Below the pieces are notes generated by a model that saw only the letters and a program-made list of their open reading frames with translations, made no database searches and was not told the DNA's origin. The position numbers and the translations under genes are program-made. A stretch of DNA of 64,000 bases from Luidia sarsii (taxonomy: Eukaryota; Echinodermata; Asteroidea; Paxillosida; Luidiidae), in contig OX465105.1 in NCBI GenBank assembly GCA_949987565.1, forward strand, positions 17,845,159 to 17,909,158, read 5' to 3'. This document shows, in pieces, positions 20,105-31,401 of the stretch. Numbering within the stretch: position 1 is the first letter of the stretch; each line of letters starts with the position of its first letter.

Positions 20105-20400
20105 ACTCGGCTCGAGGGGGAGGGAAAGAGGGAGGGAGAGAGGGAGGAGGGGAGGGAGGCAAGGGAGCGAAGGGGGAGGGGAGGGGGAGGAAGGGAGGGA
20201 GGGAGGGGGAGGGAGGAAGGACGAGGGAGGGAGGGAGCGAGGGAGGGAGGGAGGAGGTGGGTGAGGAGAGAGGGAGGCAGGCAGGAAGGGATGGAGGCAA
20301 GCAGGGAGGCAGGCAGACAGGCAGGGTGGCAGGCAGACGGGCAGGGAGGCATGCAGGCAGGAAGAAAGGGAGAGAGAAGGGAGGAAGGAGTGGTTGGGTG
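20105..20400. repeat. Right-arm purine-rich satellite (GGGAGGCA / GGGAGGGA)
   Basis: The short counterpart of the 2.1 kb octamer satellite at 2665-4795, degenerate and mostly GGGAGG-based. Frames across it are low-complexity artefacts. Confidence 0.9.
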
Positions 20401-20815
20401 AGAATAAGTAGGATGGGATAGGAGGAAGAGGAGGAAAGAGGTTATGTTGCTACATAAATGTAGCAAACGAATGTGCTGTTGGGAAAGACATTGGCGTAAC
20501 CATGGAGACGGCTTTGAGCTTTCCCCTTTAAAGTCACCCAGCAAGACTCGTTTTCGTTCGTGTTCCCCACGTAAGTCTGAAAATGAGAGCACCGTGTGTT
20601 GTTCGTTCGCCGAGTAGGTATGACTGGCCTGCCAGTGAGCCCAAATCAAATGTCGAGATGCGTTTATTGGGAAACCTGTTGCAATAACACCACATAGCCT
20701 TATAGACATTGAGGGGAGGATTGAGGGGATGGGGAGGCAAGTACCCGGCGGCTAATGAGAATCAATAGTGGACGCCAGGCTCAAGCAGTCATTATATTAT
20801 GGTTATTACTCATCC

Positions 20816-21650
20816 CCAACCCCGACCACGACCACGAACCCGACTCCGGCCCCGACCCCGAACCCGACTCCGGCCCCGACCCCGACCCATACCCCGACTG
20901 GACCCCGACCCCTACCCCTACCCTGACCCCAAGCCTGAACCCCAAACCTGAACCCCAACCCCAACCCCAACCCCAACCCCAACCCCAACCCAAACCCAAA
21001 CCCAAACCCAAACCCAAACCCAAACCCAAACCCAAACCCAAACCCAAACCCAAACCCCAGCACCAACCCCAACCCCAACCCCACCCACAACCCCAAACCT
21101 AAACCCCAACCCCAACCCCAACCCCAACTCCAACCCCAACCCCAACCCCAACCACAACCCCAAACCTGAACCCCAAACCTGAACCCAAACCAAGAACCCC
21201 AACCCCAAACCAAGAACCCCAAACCAACCCAAACCACAACCCATCCCTGAACCCCAACCACATCCCCAACACCAAACCCGATCCCCAATCCCATCCCCAA
21301 ACCCGAACCCCAACCCCATTCAAACCCTGAACCCCAACCCCACCCCCAACCCCAACCCCAACCCCAACCCCAACCCCAACCCCAACCCCAACCCCAACCC
21401 CAACCCCAACACCAACGCCAACGCCAACCCCAACGCCAACCCCAACCCCAACCCCAAACCCAACCCCAACCCCAACCCCAACCCCAACCCCAACCCCAAT
21501 CCCAACCCCAACCCCAACCCCAACCCCAACCCCAACCCCAACCCAATCCCAACCCAATCCCAATCCCAACCCCAACCCCAACTCCAACCCCAACCCCAAC
21601 CCAATCCCAACCCAACCCTCAAATCGAAACCCGACCCAAAACTCCAACCC
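20816..21650 (-). repeat. C-rich hexamer array (CCCCAA), right arm
   Basis: About 830 bases of CCCCAA/CCCAAA/CCCCGA, the opposite-strand counterpart of 1018-1825. G-quadruplex potential is on the minus strand. Open frames in several phases are artefacts. Confidence 0.95.
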
Positions 21651-22515
21651 CGAGCAGCAAGTATAAAATAACCCATAATTATTATTTTCACTTCGGAAAT
21701 GGTAAAATATGCTGAGACGAAGACCAAGAATGTAATAATGACACGCGTGTGACTTAAGATAGATCGAGCGACCTTCAATAGCGTTAAGATTAAAAGCAAC
21801 TTGAAGTGCTTCTCAAGAAGAAGTTAGTCATACGCAAGCAGAAGAGAGCCATTGATAAAGGTGTTGACTTACACCTGAACAATATCGAAGTAAGCTGAGA
21901 CGAACACGAAGAAATTTGATAACAGTACACGACATACAAATTCTGAATTAACCTCACTTGGAATGGAATGGAATTCCTTATGAAATGAAATCATGTCCTG
22001 GTCGAACGACTAATGTAAAATTGAAATGCGAGTTCATATCTTTCTAATACAATTACTCAGATGCTGGAAGACGAGAGTGCTTTATATGGGTGTTGACGTA
22101 GATTGGAAGACATGCCCTGCAATCTCTAACCACAGGTTTCTCTAACCAAATTGATGAAATTTCCGGTCTCTGTACAATAAAGACAATAGCACGCATAATC
22201 AGTCAATTAAAACGAGAGCTGTGCACGAGGCAGTTATCGAACGCGTAGGTTTTGGCGCTGAGATAAAAGCCGTCACATTGCCGGTTTTTTTTGTATCAAA
22301 TTAGAGAAGTTTCATGACGACTTTCATCGTGGAAAGGGGGAGGGTTTATAGGAGACGTCACAGACACGCCAAACGCTCTTGCAGGCAAGGAGGCGAAGTC
22401 CACAGATACCCGTGTCCGTTCATGCGTGAACTCAATCCGCCATTTAAAGTGCCCGAGCACCCCGGTCGTCGATCGCAAGCCGCCCTGCGCGCCCGTCACT
22501 GCGTGCCACGCTCCG

Positions 22516-23147
22516 CTCCCGGTATGTTCGGCCTTGGTTTCCCGTTCAATCTAAACACGTGAGGGCACGTTTGATAGTATGCATCTCTCTTCTCTTGCGA
22601 TCGTCTATCGTGGAGGGAAGATTCCTGGTCCGGTATAACTACTCCGCGAGTTCGTTTATACCCAAACATCCATGACCCCAATCCACCCCTCTCATATCGG
22701 TCTTTGTCTCATTCCAAAGACAGGCAGGACTGTTCGCTCGCAGGCGAAGGCATTGAGACTTGCCTCTGCCTTTTTACTGCCTTGATTAGTAGGAAATTGC
22801 ATCTTTCCAAGTCGGATGTAAACGCATAGAACGTTTTTCATCTGTCTAATTACGCCAGTCCTTCAGTGTCTGGATATTGCTTCGGTAGACTGTGAAGTTT
22901 CCCTCTAACACCCTGCTGGATTAACGTTAGACATTTCTTGAACAGCGAGATACTTAGGCCTACGTCGAAAAAACCCGCAGGTGTTTAAAAGATCACAACT
23001 TCGAACCAAGGTCACACCGTACTGAGGCGGCAGTCAGACTTCAAACTGGGAAAATCGCCCGTGCCCTTGGACGAGACCGACTGGGGCCTCGTGTACGTAG
23101 AGTAGCGGCTTGAGGTTTGGTGGAAAGCTACGTGCAAAGGGATCGTC
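22516..23147. other. Upstream region of GPCR1
   Basis: Unique DNA between the duplication arm and the first receptor gene. No TATA box or splice acceptor can be assigned with confidence. Confidence 0.4.
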
Positions 23148-24296
23148 ATGGGATCGGGCATAACATCAGGTGAGTGCAGTGACCAGGACACTGTTAACAT
23201 CAGCCAGGAGACTGTCTCAGAGTGGACCTACTCTCCTCTTGACGTCAAGATGGTCACAATTTTCCTGCCCAGTATTTGGTGTTTGGGGTTGATCACCAAT
23301 TTCAGTTTTCTGTTCGTATTGGTCCGCGTGCCCAAAATGAGATCGGAGACCAACATCTACTTGGGCTTCTTGGCGGTCTCCGACATTCTCTATATGAGTT
23401 GGTCAGCATCGATCCACATGTGGAGATATTTCGTGTCACCAGTATCATTCCACTACCCATTCGCTAACACTGTCCAGTGTGTCATCGCTATGTTGAGTAG
23501 AAATTCCACTTATTTCGCGGGCATAGCTTTGATAACTATGGTTTCGTACGAGAGGTATCTCGCACTGTGTCACCCCATTAAACATTTGGATATCCGCGGC
23601 AAAGGAAGGACGTACAGAATAGTTGCCATCTGCTGGCTTGCTGGACTGGGGATAACTGTCACGTTACTACCATACGGTGCCAAGGGTAAGTGGTCTTGTC
23701 TCCAATGGCCTAATTCCAGCGACTACGATGAACTGCCATCAGCTTACTCCTACTGTGACGTCTTCGAGCCTTGGGTGCCATACTACGCTATACCGCTTGA
23801 CAACACGCCTTGTCTCATGGCGATGGTAGTCAACGTGTTTACGTACGCCAAAATCATACGGGCTTTAAACAATCGCAAACGGTTAACCGGGAAAAACGAA
23901 AACAACGCACGGTGGAAAATTCGCAACCAAGTGGCCAAAATGCTGATGGTCAACAGTGTCGTGTTCTTCGTGTGCCAGCTTCCGTTCACCGTCGTGTTTC
24001 TCACCGACTGGGTGTGCCTCTTTGCTCAGGTGCCCAATCCGATCCTCACTGCGCTGGGCGAGGGAGCCCAGCTCATCACCAGAATCCCCTTGTACATCAA
24101 CTCGTCCGTGAACCCGCTCATCTACAACGCCATGAGCTCGCAGTACCGGGCGGCATTTTGCCGGGCCTGCCGGGGGAACCGGCACCGGCGACCGCAGAGA
24201 CAGTCGGGTTCGGTCGTCAGCTCCGTGGACGGCGAACGGACCGCGGACGAGCCGAGGAACCAGACCGACCACACGGAGAACGCGACCCGACTTTAG
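23148..24296 (+). CDS. GPCR1: rhodopsin-class receptor, intronless, 382 aa
   Basis: Seven-helix class A receptor. Seen: N-glycosylation site NIS in the N-terminus; TM1 with ITNFSFLFVL; LAVSD in TM2; SYERYLALCHP at the end of TM3 (ERY for DRY); ECL2 with WSCLQWPNSS, whose Cys can pair with the TM3 Cys (VQCVIA); TM6 FFVCQLPF; TM7 NPLIYN followed by AMSSQYRAAF. The SERYLA-CHP and NPLIYNxMS motifs place it in the peptide-receptor branch around TRH/ghrelin/neuromedin receptors, but no ligand can be assigned. The tail (about 45 residues, Arg-rich then Ser/Thr) ends ATRL, a class I PDZ-type C-terminus. It is the most divergent of the four copies in TM6-TM7 (LPFT, FAQVPNPIL, RIPLYI). The start is the ATG conserved in all copies. 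Confidence 0.93.
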   Translation: MGSGITSGECSDQDTVNISQETVSEWTYSPLDVKMVTIFLPSIWCLGLITNFSFLFVLVRVPKMRSETNIYLGFLAVSDILYMSWSASIHMWRYFVSPVSFHYPFANTVQCVIAMLSRNSTYFAGIALITMVSYERYLALCHPIKHLDIRGKGRTYRIVAICWLAGLGITVTLLPYGAKGKWSCLQWPNSSDYDELPSAYSYCDVFEPWVPYYAIPLDNTPCLMAMVVNVFTYAKIIRALNNRKRLTGKNENNARWKIRNQVAKMLMVNSVVFFVCQLPFTVVFLTDWVCLFAQVPNPILTALGEGAQLITRIPLYINSSVNPLIYNAMSSQYRAAFCRACRGNRHRRPQRQSGSVVSSVDGERTADEPRNQTDHTENATRL

Positions 24297-24811
24297 CTCA
24301 ATGTTGAGCCCTCCACTGGAATCAGCAGCTTGCTCGCACAACACACAGGCCTACTGATACTTAATTGTGGAACATTATATAACTAACGCCAACTCGGGCT
24401 CCATAATGTATACTTTCTCCACACTATAGCCTTCACAGTAGATTTTAGTTCTTAAGTGTCGTCTAGATCTGTCTCACTTCAGCATGTGTGCACATAACAG
24501 AGGATTCTACACTACCACACCTTCCAACAATCCCTTGAGATAGCTGACAACAGAATGAGCGAGGCATGCAGGAATTTTTGAATGTCTCTGGCAACTCTGG
24601 CAACTTGACCCCTAAGGTTTTGTATTCATAGAAATGGATGTACATGAAACATTCAACGCAGCACAGCACATAGGCTACATCGTGTTTAGCCACTGGATGT
24701 ATGCGGCAGATATGCACGGTAGGCTATACGGCTAGGGCTTCTGCTATGGCTATGGATGATTCTGCAGCACCTGGCAGATGCACCCTTCCCTGGCCTAGTA
24801 AACCTGAAATA
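24297..24811. other. 3' flank of GPCR1
   Basis: Presumed 3' UTR and spacer. No repeat or exon was recognised. It does not resemble the 3' flanks shared by GPCR3 and GPCR4. Confidence 0.4.
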
Positions 24812-25064
24812 GGCCGTTTACGAAATGAAGGCTTAGGCTTGGGCTTAGGCTTCGGTCATAATTATTGTCCTACTAATTATAATAATTATCACAGGGTTCT
24901 AAAAACAAGCGTTTTACCCCCACTTTCTTGGTGAATACCATGTACCTATCATCAAGCCAACAAACCTTCAAAATTGGAAACAAACCAAAACCGGGTATTT
25001 TCAGGTTTTGTCAGACACAGACGAAGCCTGAGTCCGAGCCTAAGCCTCTATTTCGTGAACGGCC
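24812..25064. mobile_element. GGCCGTTT-ended MITE, copy A
   Basis: Termini GGCCGTTTACGAAATGAAGG and TATTTCGTGAACGGCC, each followed inward by GGCTTAGGCTTGGGCTTAGG-like reiterations. Flanked by ATA on both sides (24809-24811, 25065-25067). Same family as 33110-33582 and 39128-39368. A 3-base TSD with GGCC ends is compatible with PIF/Harbinger-type elements (inference). Confidence 0.8.
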
Positions 25065-26229
25065 ATAGGCCTACTGCCACTTATTCTTGGAAAGTATACT
25101 ATGTCTAAGGAGAAAGGTGATCAAAATCAAGCGATGTTGCGCTGCTGCGGATGTATGCAACAAGACATAGCGTGACTTTGATCACCCTCTCCATCCTTGT
25201 CTGTACCACAGTGATGAACAACCCTTTCCTTTCTGTATCGATACTTTAATCACTAATGCCATCTTGGGTCCGCTAATGTACCCTTTCTCCACACTAGCCT
25301 GTCATGCATGTAATAGGCGTAGCCTGGTATATGGAAAGAATTTTCTATTAAGACAGCCCTCGGCACTCTAGCGTGACCAAGGATTTAGATGTAAACGATG
25401 AAATTTGAAATTTCTTCACAACTACAAAATTTTCTCATCCCTTCCCTCCCCACATGATTATCGCTGTGCTGCTGGCTCTTATGTCGGCTCTCACGCGATG
25501 GTGCATTATGCCATTATCTCAAGTGTATATAATTATCCATTAAATAATTCTGTAAGGCTACCCGGGCCCATTTTCGAGTTGGAAAGGGAACGCATTTCTA
25601 CGTTCGGGGACTCTTACACGCTGTCTTTGTCAAGATCTCAGTATTCTTTAGACTAGGCCGCAGATGTGCATGTATAAACACCTTAGAAGACGTTGACGGA
25701 ATTCAAGAGATGGGTGCATTTGTTGCCTTTGTCCCCCAATACAGGGAGCCTACGGTAAATAATGGATTGGACGACATGCGTTACAATGTTTCGGCTTTTT
25801 TCCCCCATTGCGGATCTAGCAAGCACTTCTTTACCAGCATTATTATAGCTTCCCAGTTTCCACATCATTGCAAGGCGAGCCTAATGTCATTCTACAGGAT
25901 TTTGTTCAGGATCATGTTCTTTTACTTGGAATCGGTTCCATTCTTTTGAATTTACCATTGAGGCAAGACAGAGATGGAATAATTATTTCTTGTTAATTTG
26001 ATTATTGATTTATGTAGATTAACTGGCACAAAGAGTACGTGTCTTGTCTCAGTTTTTTTTTTAGTAGGTTAAACCTAAATCTTGTTTGGTGTTCAGAAAT
26101 ATAGTATCAATTTGTTCAAGAACCCATTTGTTCAAGGACCGATATACACCATGGGATGTAACTCGAAACACAAAACTGTGAATTTGTGATACGGTGTAAT
26201 AAAACAAAGTAAAGAATGAATGGAAACTA
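25065..26229. other. Intergenic, nothing recognised
   Basis: No supported gene, RNA or bounded repeat in this 1.2 kb stretch. Confidence 0.4.
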
Positions 26230-26660
26230 TTTTTTATGCAAAATTTCCCAAAACAAGGCTGAAAAGCCACTCAAGGTTAGGGCCTAGAGAAAGAAGGAGA
26301 TAGGGAGGGACTCAGGAAGGCCGCAGATAGGAATCGCCATTCCTTTTAAAAAGGGCAAGAACGTGGGCAGGGAGAAAGAACCAGGAAGGGAATTCCAGAT
26401 TTACGGGAGGCAAAACGAGGAAAGAAGCTTTTCGGATACCTCTCCATTCTACACCTTGGGATAGATAGAGTGTGTGGGTGAGATGGGGCAAACATACAGC
26501 CTGGTTGCTCGTTTGAATATCCTATAACCGGTTGGACCAGGTCGGCAAGAGCCGAGGAACACCTTCCATAGAAATATCGGTAGAGGAGGCTCAGGGTGGC
26601 CACCGTCCTACGACGGGCGAGGGGAACCATGACAGCCAACCATGCAGCCAACCATACACA
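26230..26660. repeat. Dispersed repeat family X, copy 2
   Basis: Contains AAGGCTGAAAAGCCACTCAA, AGAAAGAAGGAGATAGGGAG and GGGAATTCCAGA, matching 6655-6880 in reverse complement and 54350-54660 in the same sense. The longest copy of the three. Confidence 0.65.
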
Positions 26661-27829
26661 CAGTCAGTCACTGATTTCACTATGCAGCCTAGGCCATAGA
26701 TATATCCATTACAATCATACATATTCATACATAAACCTTGCTGACAGAGTAATCCCTCAGAAGTCCTATGGGCCAGCGCGCTGGATCTCCAATGCACGAT
26801 CAGTTGCCAGGTTTATTCCAAATGACTCCATAGTAAAGCATTCAATACCATGCTCTTGGAGGCCGACCCTGAGAAAACAACCTTCATTGAATCATCAGAG
26901 GCAGAAAAAGGGACATCTATATACCTGCAGATATATAGCTAGAATGAAAGTGATTCGATCCCTTTTCCCTCCATGAAGGCCGGGAATGGACACTTGGATT
27001 TTTAAGGCATAACCGTTTCGAATGTGGCATTGAAATACGCATTTGAACTCGAGTTTCCCTGAATTTGGGTGGCGTTACTCGTTGGTCGACCCTCTCCAGT
27101 AACGCCATCTCTGATGTTCTTCATGTTCAACCATAATGGACTTGAATAGACCAATTGCGCGGCCACTGTTTACATGCCATCACGGGACTTACAGTAGGTA
27201 CTTGTTTTACCTCATTTGGCACAGAGCAGCGATGGAAATGTACAAACAAGAATGTGGACGATATGATAGTCTTCTTTGCTGATTTCCACTCCTGTTTTGC
27301 ACCAAAAATGATCTGCGAAAATACCCGCCATAAGCCACGCGATAGCATGTAAACATTGGTCGCGCAATGGGTCCGTCTGGTCCCGTTTCATTCGGAGATC
27401 ATTAGCGTTGAAGGGAGGTTCTACCGATGTGTGTAATAAGCACGAGCCTGCATCTATGAATATCCCATGGACAGATGCATTTTCATCTCAGGTGACGTCC
27501 ACAGTGATGGGCAGGGACGCATGCGCTGAGAGGACGCGTGCAATCGTATATCAGCCATGCTGTGGCAAGACTAATCCATCGTTCGAGGTATTCAGCAGTG
27601 ATTCAATGAGGTTTGCCCCAATTGCTCGACGTGCTGAGCACCGAATCCTCAGAATGCATCGGTGGTTTCATAATCAAAAGGAGCAGTTCACAAATCAGAA
27701 TCAATCGCGTGCATTACGAAGCTTCCCCGTAACGCATTCATGTGCCCATTAGTATTGACCATGAACAGCGGTCGCCCCCCTAAACAAAAACTGACAGAAG
27801 ATGATGCACGTGCGATCGTCCAATAAGAA
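26661..27829. other. Intergenic, nothing firm
   Basis: An imperfect mirrored pair (GACCAATTGCGCGGCC near 27150 and TTGGTCGCGCAATGGGTC near 27355) suggests a short degraded inverted-repeat element. No exon was recognised. Confidence 0.35.
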
Positions 27830-28090
27830 TGCAGGCGCCAGCAACAAGCGAGATGTACACATGTATTTTGCATAGAATCGGCCAATGTGTTCATGCTTGA
27901 GTGACGGTGCGACGTCGATGGGCTATAAAAGATGTGCCGTTCAGCAACGCCGCTCACCGCGACATGTCAGTCGACTTCTGCTGCCGAGAAATCAACTAAT
28001 AACAAGTCGCGCTTACGAAACACTCGCCGCGTCGCGATTCGAAGAGAGGCGCCTGGGATTACGCACTCCGCACGCCCTGCCCATTTAAAG
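27830..28090 (+). promoter_or_regulatory. Candidate promoter with TATA box and spliced 5' exon
   Basis: A CCAAT at 27830, GTGACGGTGCGACGTC (CRE-like half-site plus GACGTC) at 27901-27916, and a TATA box CTATAAAAG at 27923 are spaced as in a class II promoter. About 30 bases after the TATA lies TTCAGCAACG, a possible start. The putative exon runs to AAAG|GTAAGTAC at 28090/28091, a near-ideal donor. It contains only a short upstream frame, so it would be a 5' UTR exon. The next + strand gene is GPCR2, 8 kb away, and a link to it is only a guess. Confidence 0.4.
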
Positions 28091-28109
28091 GTAAGTACCT
28101 TAACCCCTT

Positions 28110-28725
28110 TAACACCATGAGAGAGAGGGACAGAGAGAAAGAGAGAGGGAAAGAGAGGGGGAGAGAGAGAGAGAGAGAGAGAGAGGGACAGAGAGAGAGA
28201 GGGACAGAGAAAAAGAGAGGGAGGGAGAGAGGGGAGAGTGAGATGAGGGGAGAGAGACGAAGAGAGAGGGGGGAGAGACAGGGGAGAGGTGGAGAGGGAG
28301 AGAGGGGGGAAGGGGGAGAGAGAGATGGGGAAAGATAGAGGGAGGGAGAGAGGGGAGATTGAGATGAGGGGAGAGAGGGGCAGATAGAGAGAGAGGGAGG
28401 GAGGGGAGAGTGAGATGAGGGGAGAGAGGGGGAGAGACAGGGAGGGAGAGACATTGGAGAGAGGGAGAGGGAGAGAAAGGGGAAGGGGAGATAGAGATGG
28501 GGAGAGAAAGAGGGAGGGAGAGAGAGAGGGAGTGAGGAAGAGGGAGGGAGAGAGGGACAGAGAGAGGGAGAGGGAGGGAGAGACAGGATGAGAGGGATAG
28601 AGAGAGATAAGGGGGGAGAGAGGAAGAAACTAAGGAATACAAAGAAAGTGAGAGAGCGAGAGAGAGTGAGAGTACAGAGACAGAGATACAAGGAAGGGGG
28701 AGAGATAGGCCTAGATAGGCTATCA
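28110..28725. repeat. Purine (GAGA/GGGAGA) tract
   Basis: Over 600 bases of almost pure purine on the + strand, mainly GAGAGAGGGAGAG. It begins just after the candidate donor at 28091. Long open frames on both strands are artefacts. Such mirror-symmetric tracts can form triplex DNA. Confidence 0.95.
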
Positions 28726-29404
28726 TAGATATAACATTATGTTTTGCGGGGAGGAGAATGTAATTCAGTGAGGGTTTTTTCCTTTTTTGACGTGATAAGC
28801 ATGCACTAAAGGCCTGTCTAGATATTACCCAAATGCTTATCCAGTATACGCACAGTTCTCATCGCAAAAACTCATTGCTTACACATTTCAGTAATCTGAC
28901 TGCTGCTTCTGTATCAGAAATCTTTCATCATTTTTTTTTCTCTTGCATCAGCTAAAAATCCTTGCCGAAACAAGGAAATAACAATTTATCCCTTAGAAAC
29001 TCAATTACTATAATTATGTTTTCTACATCCGAATCGCGATCGGATAAAACAAAATAATACTGACATAGCTTAAGGGAATCCTTTTCTAAGAAGGGTTGTA
29101 ATTTAGTCAACCACTTTCCATAATGAATCACGATCGTGCCGTCTCAAGCATCGTCGATGGGACCAAGGCGAATCGCGTATAGGTCGCTCCGGGTCTCCTA
29201 TGGGGTATTTGTTTTCCCCAACAAGGATTCCGTCTACCGGAGGCACGTCCGCTTTTGACGTAAATTCCCCCAATGACAGTCCTTACACGATTACGCGTCT
29301 GATCATGCGTAAAGAATTTACAAAAGCACTCCGAGGCTTGTTTGTAAAGGCGGTGTCCGGATTCTTTGCCCAGGCACGGAGAAAACAAGGTATCGGGCTC
29401 GCGT
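28726..29404. other. Intergenic, nothing recognised
   Basis: No supported exon or element. Confidence 0.4.
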
Positions 29405-29407
29405 TTA

Positions 29408-29874
29408 CACTATGAACATCTAAACCGTGAAAATGGGCTGAAAATGTTCTTTAGCCGTGAAAAGAAAATTCACCGTGTTTTCACCCCTATTTCATGGCAC
29501 ACAGGAGTCATTTTCACGGTGTTTTCACCAGTGGTCTCCAAGGCCACATTCCTGGCGGTAAATGGCTAGAGACAATTTAGAAGTGTCTGGGAGTGACAGT
29601 TACAAGGACACCATACAGTACCTCTATGGGGGCAGTAGGGATACTGCACGGTAATTGAAATAGCCATCCCTCAAGGCTGGAGCTTGTCACCCCAGATATT
29701 CACGCTTTTTTCACGGTCTTTATAGTGACCTGAAGATGTCCTTATCAGGTCAGAGAGGCAATTATTTTCACGGTGAATTTACTGTAAAATGCACCGTGAA
29801 ACCAAAGTGACTTTTTAGTTTCACGGCAAAATGACATTTTTCACCCCTTTTTCACGGTTTAGATGTTCATAGTG
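29408..29874. mobile_element. CACTA-type MITE, copy 2
   Basis: Ends CACTATGAACATCTAAACCG and its complement, with the 3-base duplication TTA at 29405-29407 and 29875-29877. Closely similar to 17142-17623, with small indels. Confidence 0.85.
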
Positions 29875-29877
29875 TTA

Positions 29878-30488
29878 TTGGGACTGACCGCTGCCGCTCA
29901 CAGCGCTCGCAGTGACTCCCTCGCAATATTTCTTAAGCCGGGCGGCCACTGGATTCGAACGGGGACTCCAAGTTTTCACCCGTGGCCCATGGTCTGATGC
30001 CAACAGGCCGCAATCGACACGGCAGACTAGTGGTCGAGTCCACAATTATTATTATCGAGTCCGAGTCTGAGTCACATCTCTCGAGTCGTGAGTCCGAGTC
30101 CGAGTCCCGAGTCACACTGGTCGAGTTTCGGTTTTGAGTTCCGAAACCCGTTTGAATTCCAAACGGTATTGGAAATAGCTTCTGATAGTCACATTGACTA
30201 TAGTCATATGCCTTCAGGCATAGTGTAGTCCTATCTAATTGAATACCGCCCCGGTAGTCAAGATAGATACCATAGGAGTCTGTAAGAATGTCGCACAGAC
30301 CAGTCATTTGCGATATTTTCACGGGAGACCAGACCGAGTCCAACTCCGAGCCACAAAGGTCTTGAGTCCGTGTCACGGGACAACTTTGAATCTAAACCTC
30401 TATTGAAAACCGATTAATTTTCCCAATTTGTGTCAATCTTCCAGAATGACATGTACTATAATTATAGTAGGCCTACTCACAATCAACA
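29878..30488. other. Spacer with short GAGTCC-type repeats
   Basis: About 30055-30130 holds repeats of GAGTCCGAGTC/CGAGTCACA, the motif that forms the large array at 62740-63780 and small clusters at 31800-31850, 39370-39500 and 50515-50570. Otherwise nothing is recognised. Confidence 0.5.
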
Positions 30489-30490
30489 TA

Positions 30491-30952
30491 TGTGACCCGG
30501 CACAGCATAATGAGGAATAACCCCAACTTTTGAGATTTTGAGACTTTCTAATCATGTGAAAGAGTATACCATTAGCTTTCAAATGATATCAAAATTATTT
30601 CCTTGTGAACTTTGTTGCAAATAGTACAAGGGGACTTCGCTTGTTTGTTTGGTACCAGACACATTATAGCAGCGCCATTCTAACTCCTCGAAAGCAGCCA
30701 TTTAAAAAGGCAGGAACTTTACATTTTCATGAAAACAGGACACAAACACTCCCCCAAAATCCTCGTTTTTCAACATTTAGAGACGGATTTCGGAAAAATC
30801 TTTTCGGACATAATATCCTCCAATATATTCACTTTCCAAAAAAACAAACATTGATTTTTTTTAGCGAATTGAGAAGATACTTTGACTTCAGGCGGTGTTT
30901 ACTAGAAAAGTGTTTTGGTGGGATGTTCCTCATGTCGCTTTGCCGGGTCACA
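30491..30952. mobile_element. TA-flanked MITE, copy 2 (expanded)
   Basis: TGTGACCCGGCACA at the left, GCCGGGTCACA at the right, TA on both sides. It is about 200 bases longer than the other copies because of extra internal sequence between about 30600 and 30790. Confidence 0.8.
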
Positions 30953-31037
30953 TATCATAGTCATTGATAACTAAACTGTTTCGAGAGAATCATCTCATCG
31001 AACCATGTATGCCATTGCCCCATCAAGGGTCTTTATG

Positions 31038-31390
31038 TCATTTTTCATTTCATTTCATTTATTATTTCACAGGGGGAAAACAATTCATGTATACCTTTAT
31101 GATCACAGAATATTGATGCAAGTTAAACACCATGCCCATGCAATGTAAAGTTCACAAGAGACAGTAACAGACAGCACCCAGGTCGGATTGCCAAAATGCG
31201 AACCAAATCACAATCCAGTGGCACCCCAAAATGCTGATAAAAAAATAAATAGAAAGCAGAAGACAAAACACAAAACGAAATAATATGACGGGCATGTTGA
31301 TACCAATATAGAGGATATTCACATTGGTAAGTTAAAATGGATGCCAGGAGTAGAATTCAGGTAAATTACAAATGAAATTGAAAAATAGGC
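31038..31390 (-). mobile_element. Possible 3' end of a non-LTR retroelement
   Basis: On the minus strand the segment ends in an AAATGAAATGAAATG-type short tandem tail. No coding part remains, and the family is not identified. Support is limited to the tail pattern. Confidence 0.35.
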
Positions 31391-31401
31391 AAACGAATAT
31401 T

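Larger units (their letters stand above)
19210..22515 (-). repeat. Right arm of the giant inverted duplication
   Basis: Reverse-complement counterpart of 100-5400, in the same block order. It lacks the 1832-2425 segment and has a much shorter satellite. It carries about 170 bases (20400-20575) not seen on the left. Divergence is modest in the unique blocks, for example both arms keep AGCACCGTGTGTTGTTCGTT and its complement intact, which indicates a fairly recent or conversion-maintained duplication. Confidence 0.85.

Noticed and set aside
23883..24344. Minus-strand frame opposite GPCR1 and equivalents at 36739, 44305 and 49623
   Set aside because: Antisense shadows that recur in every receptor copy because the sense sequence is conserved.
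28059..28726. Two minus-strand Ser/Leu/Pro frames of about 205-210 codons
   Set aside because: Artefacts of the purine tract. The same applies to 41959-42779 and 58758-59606.
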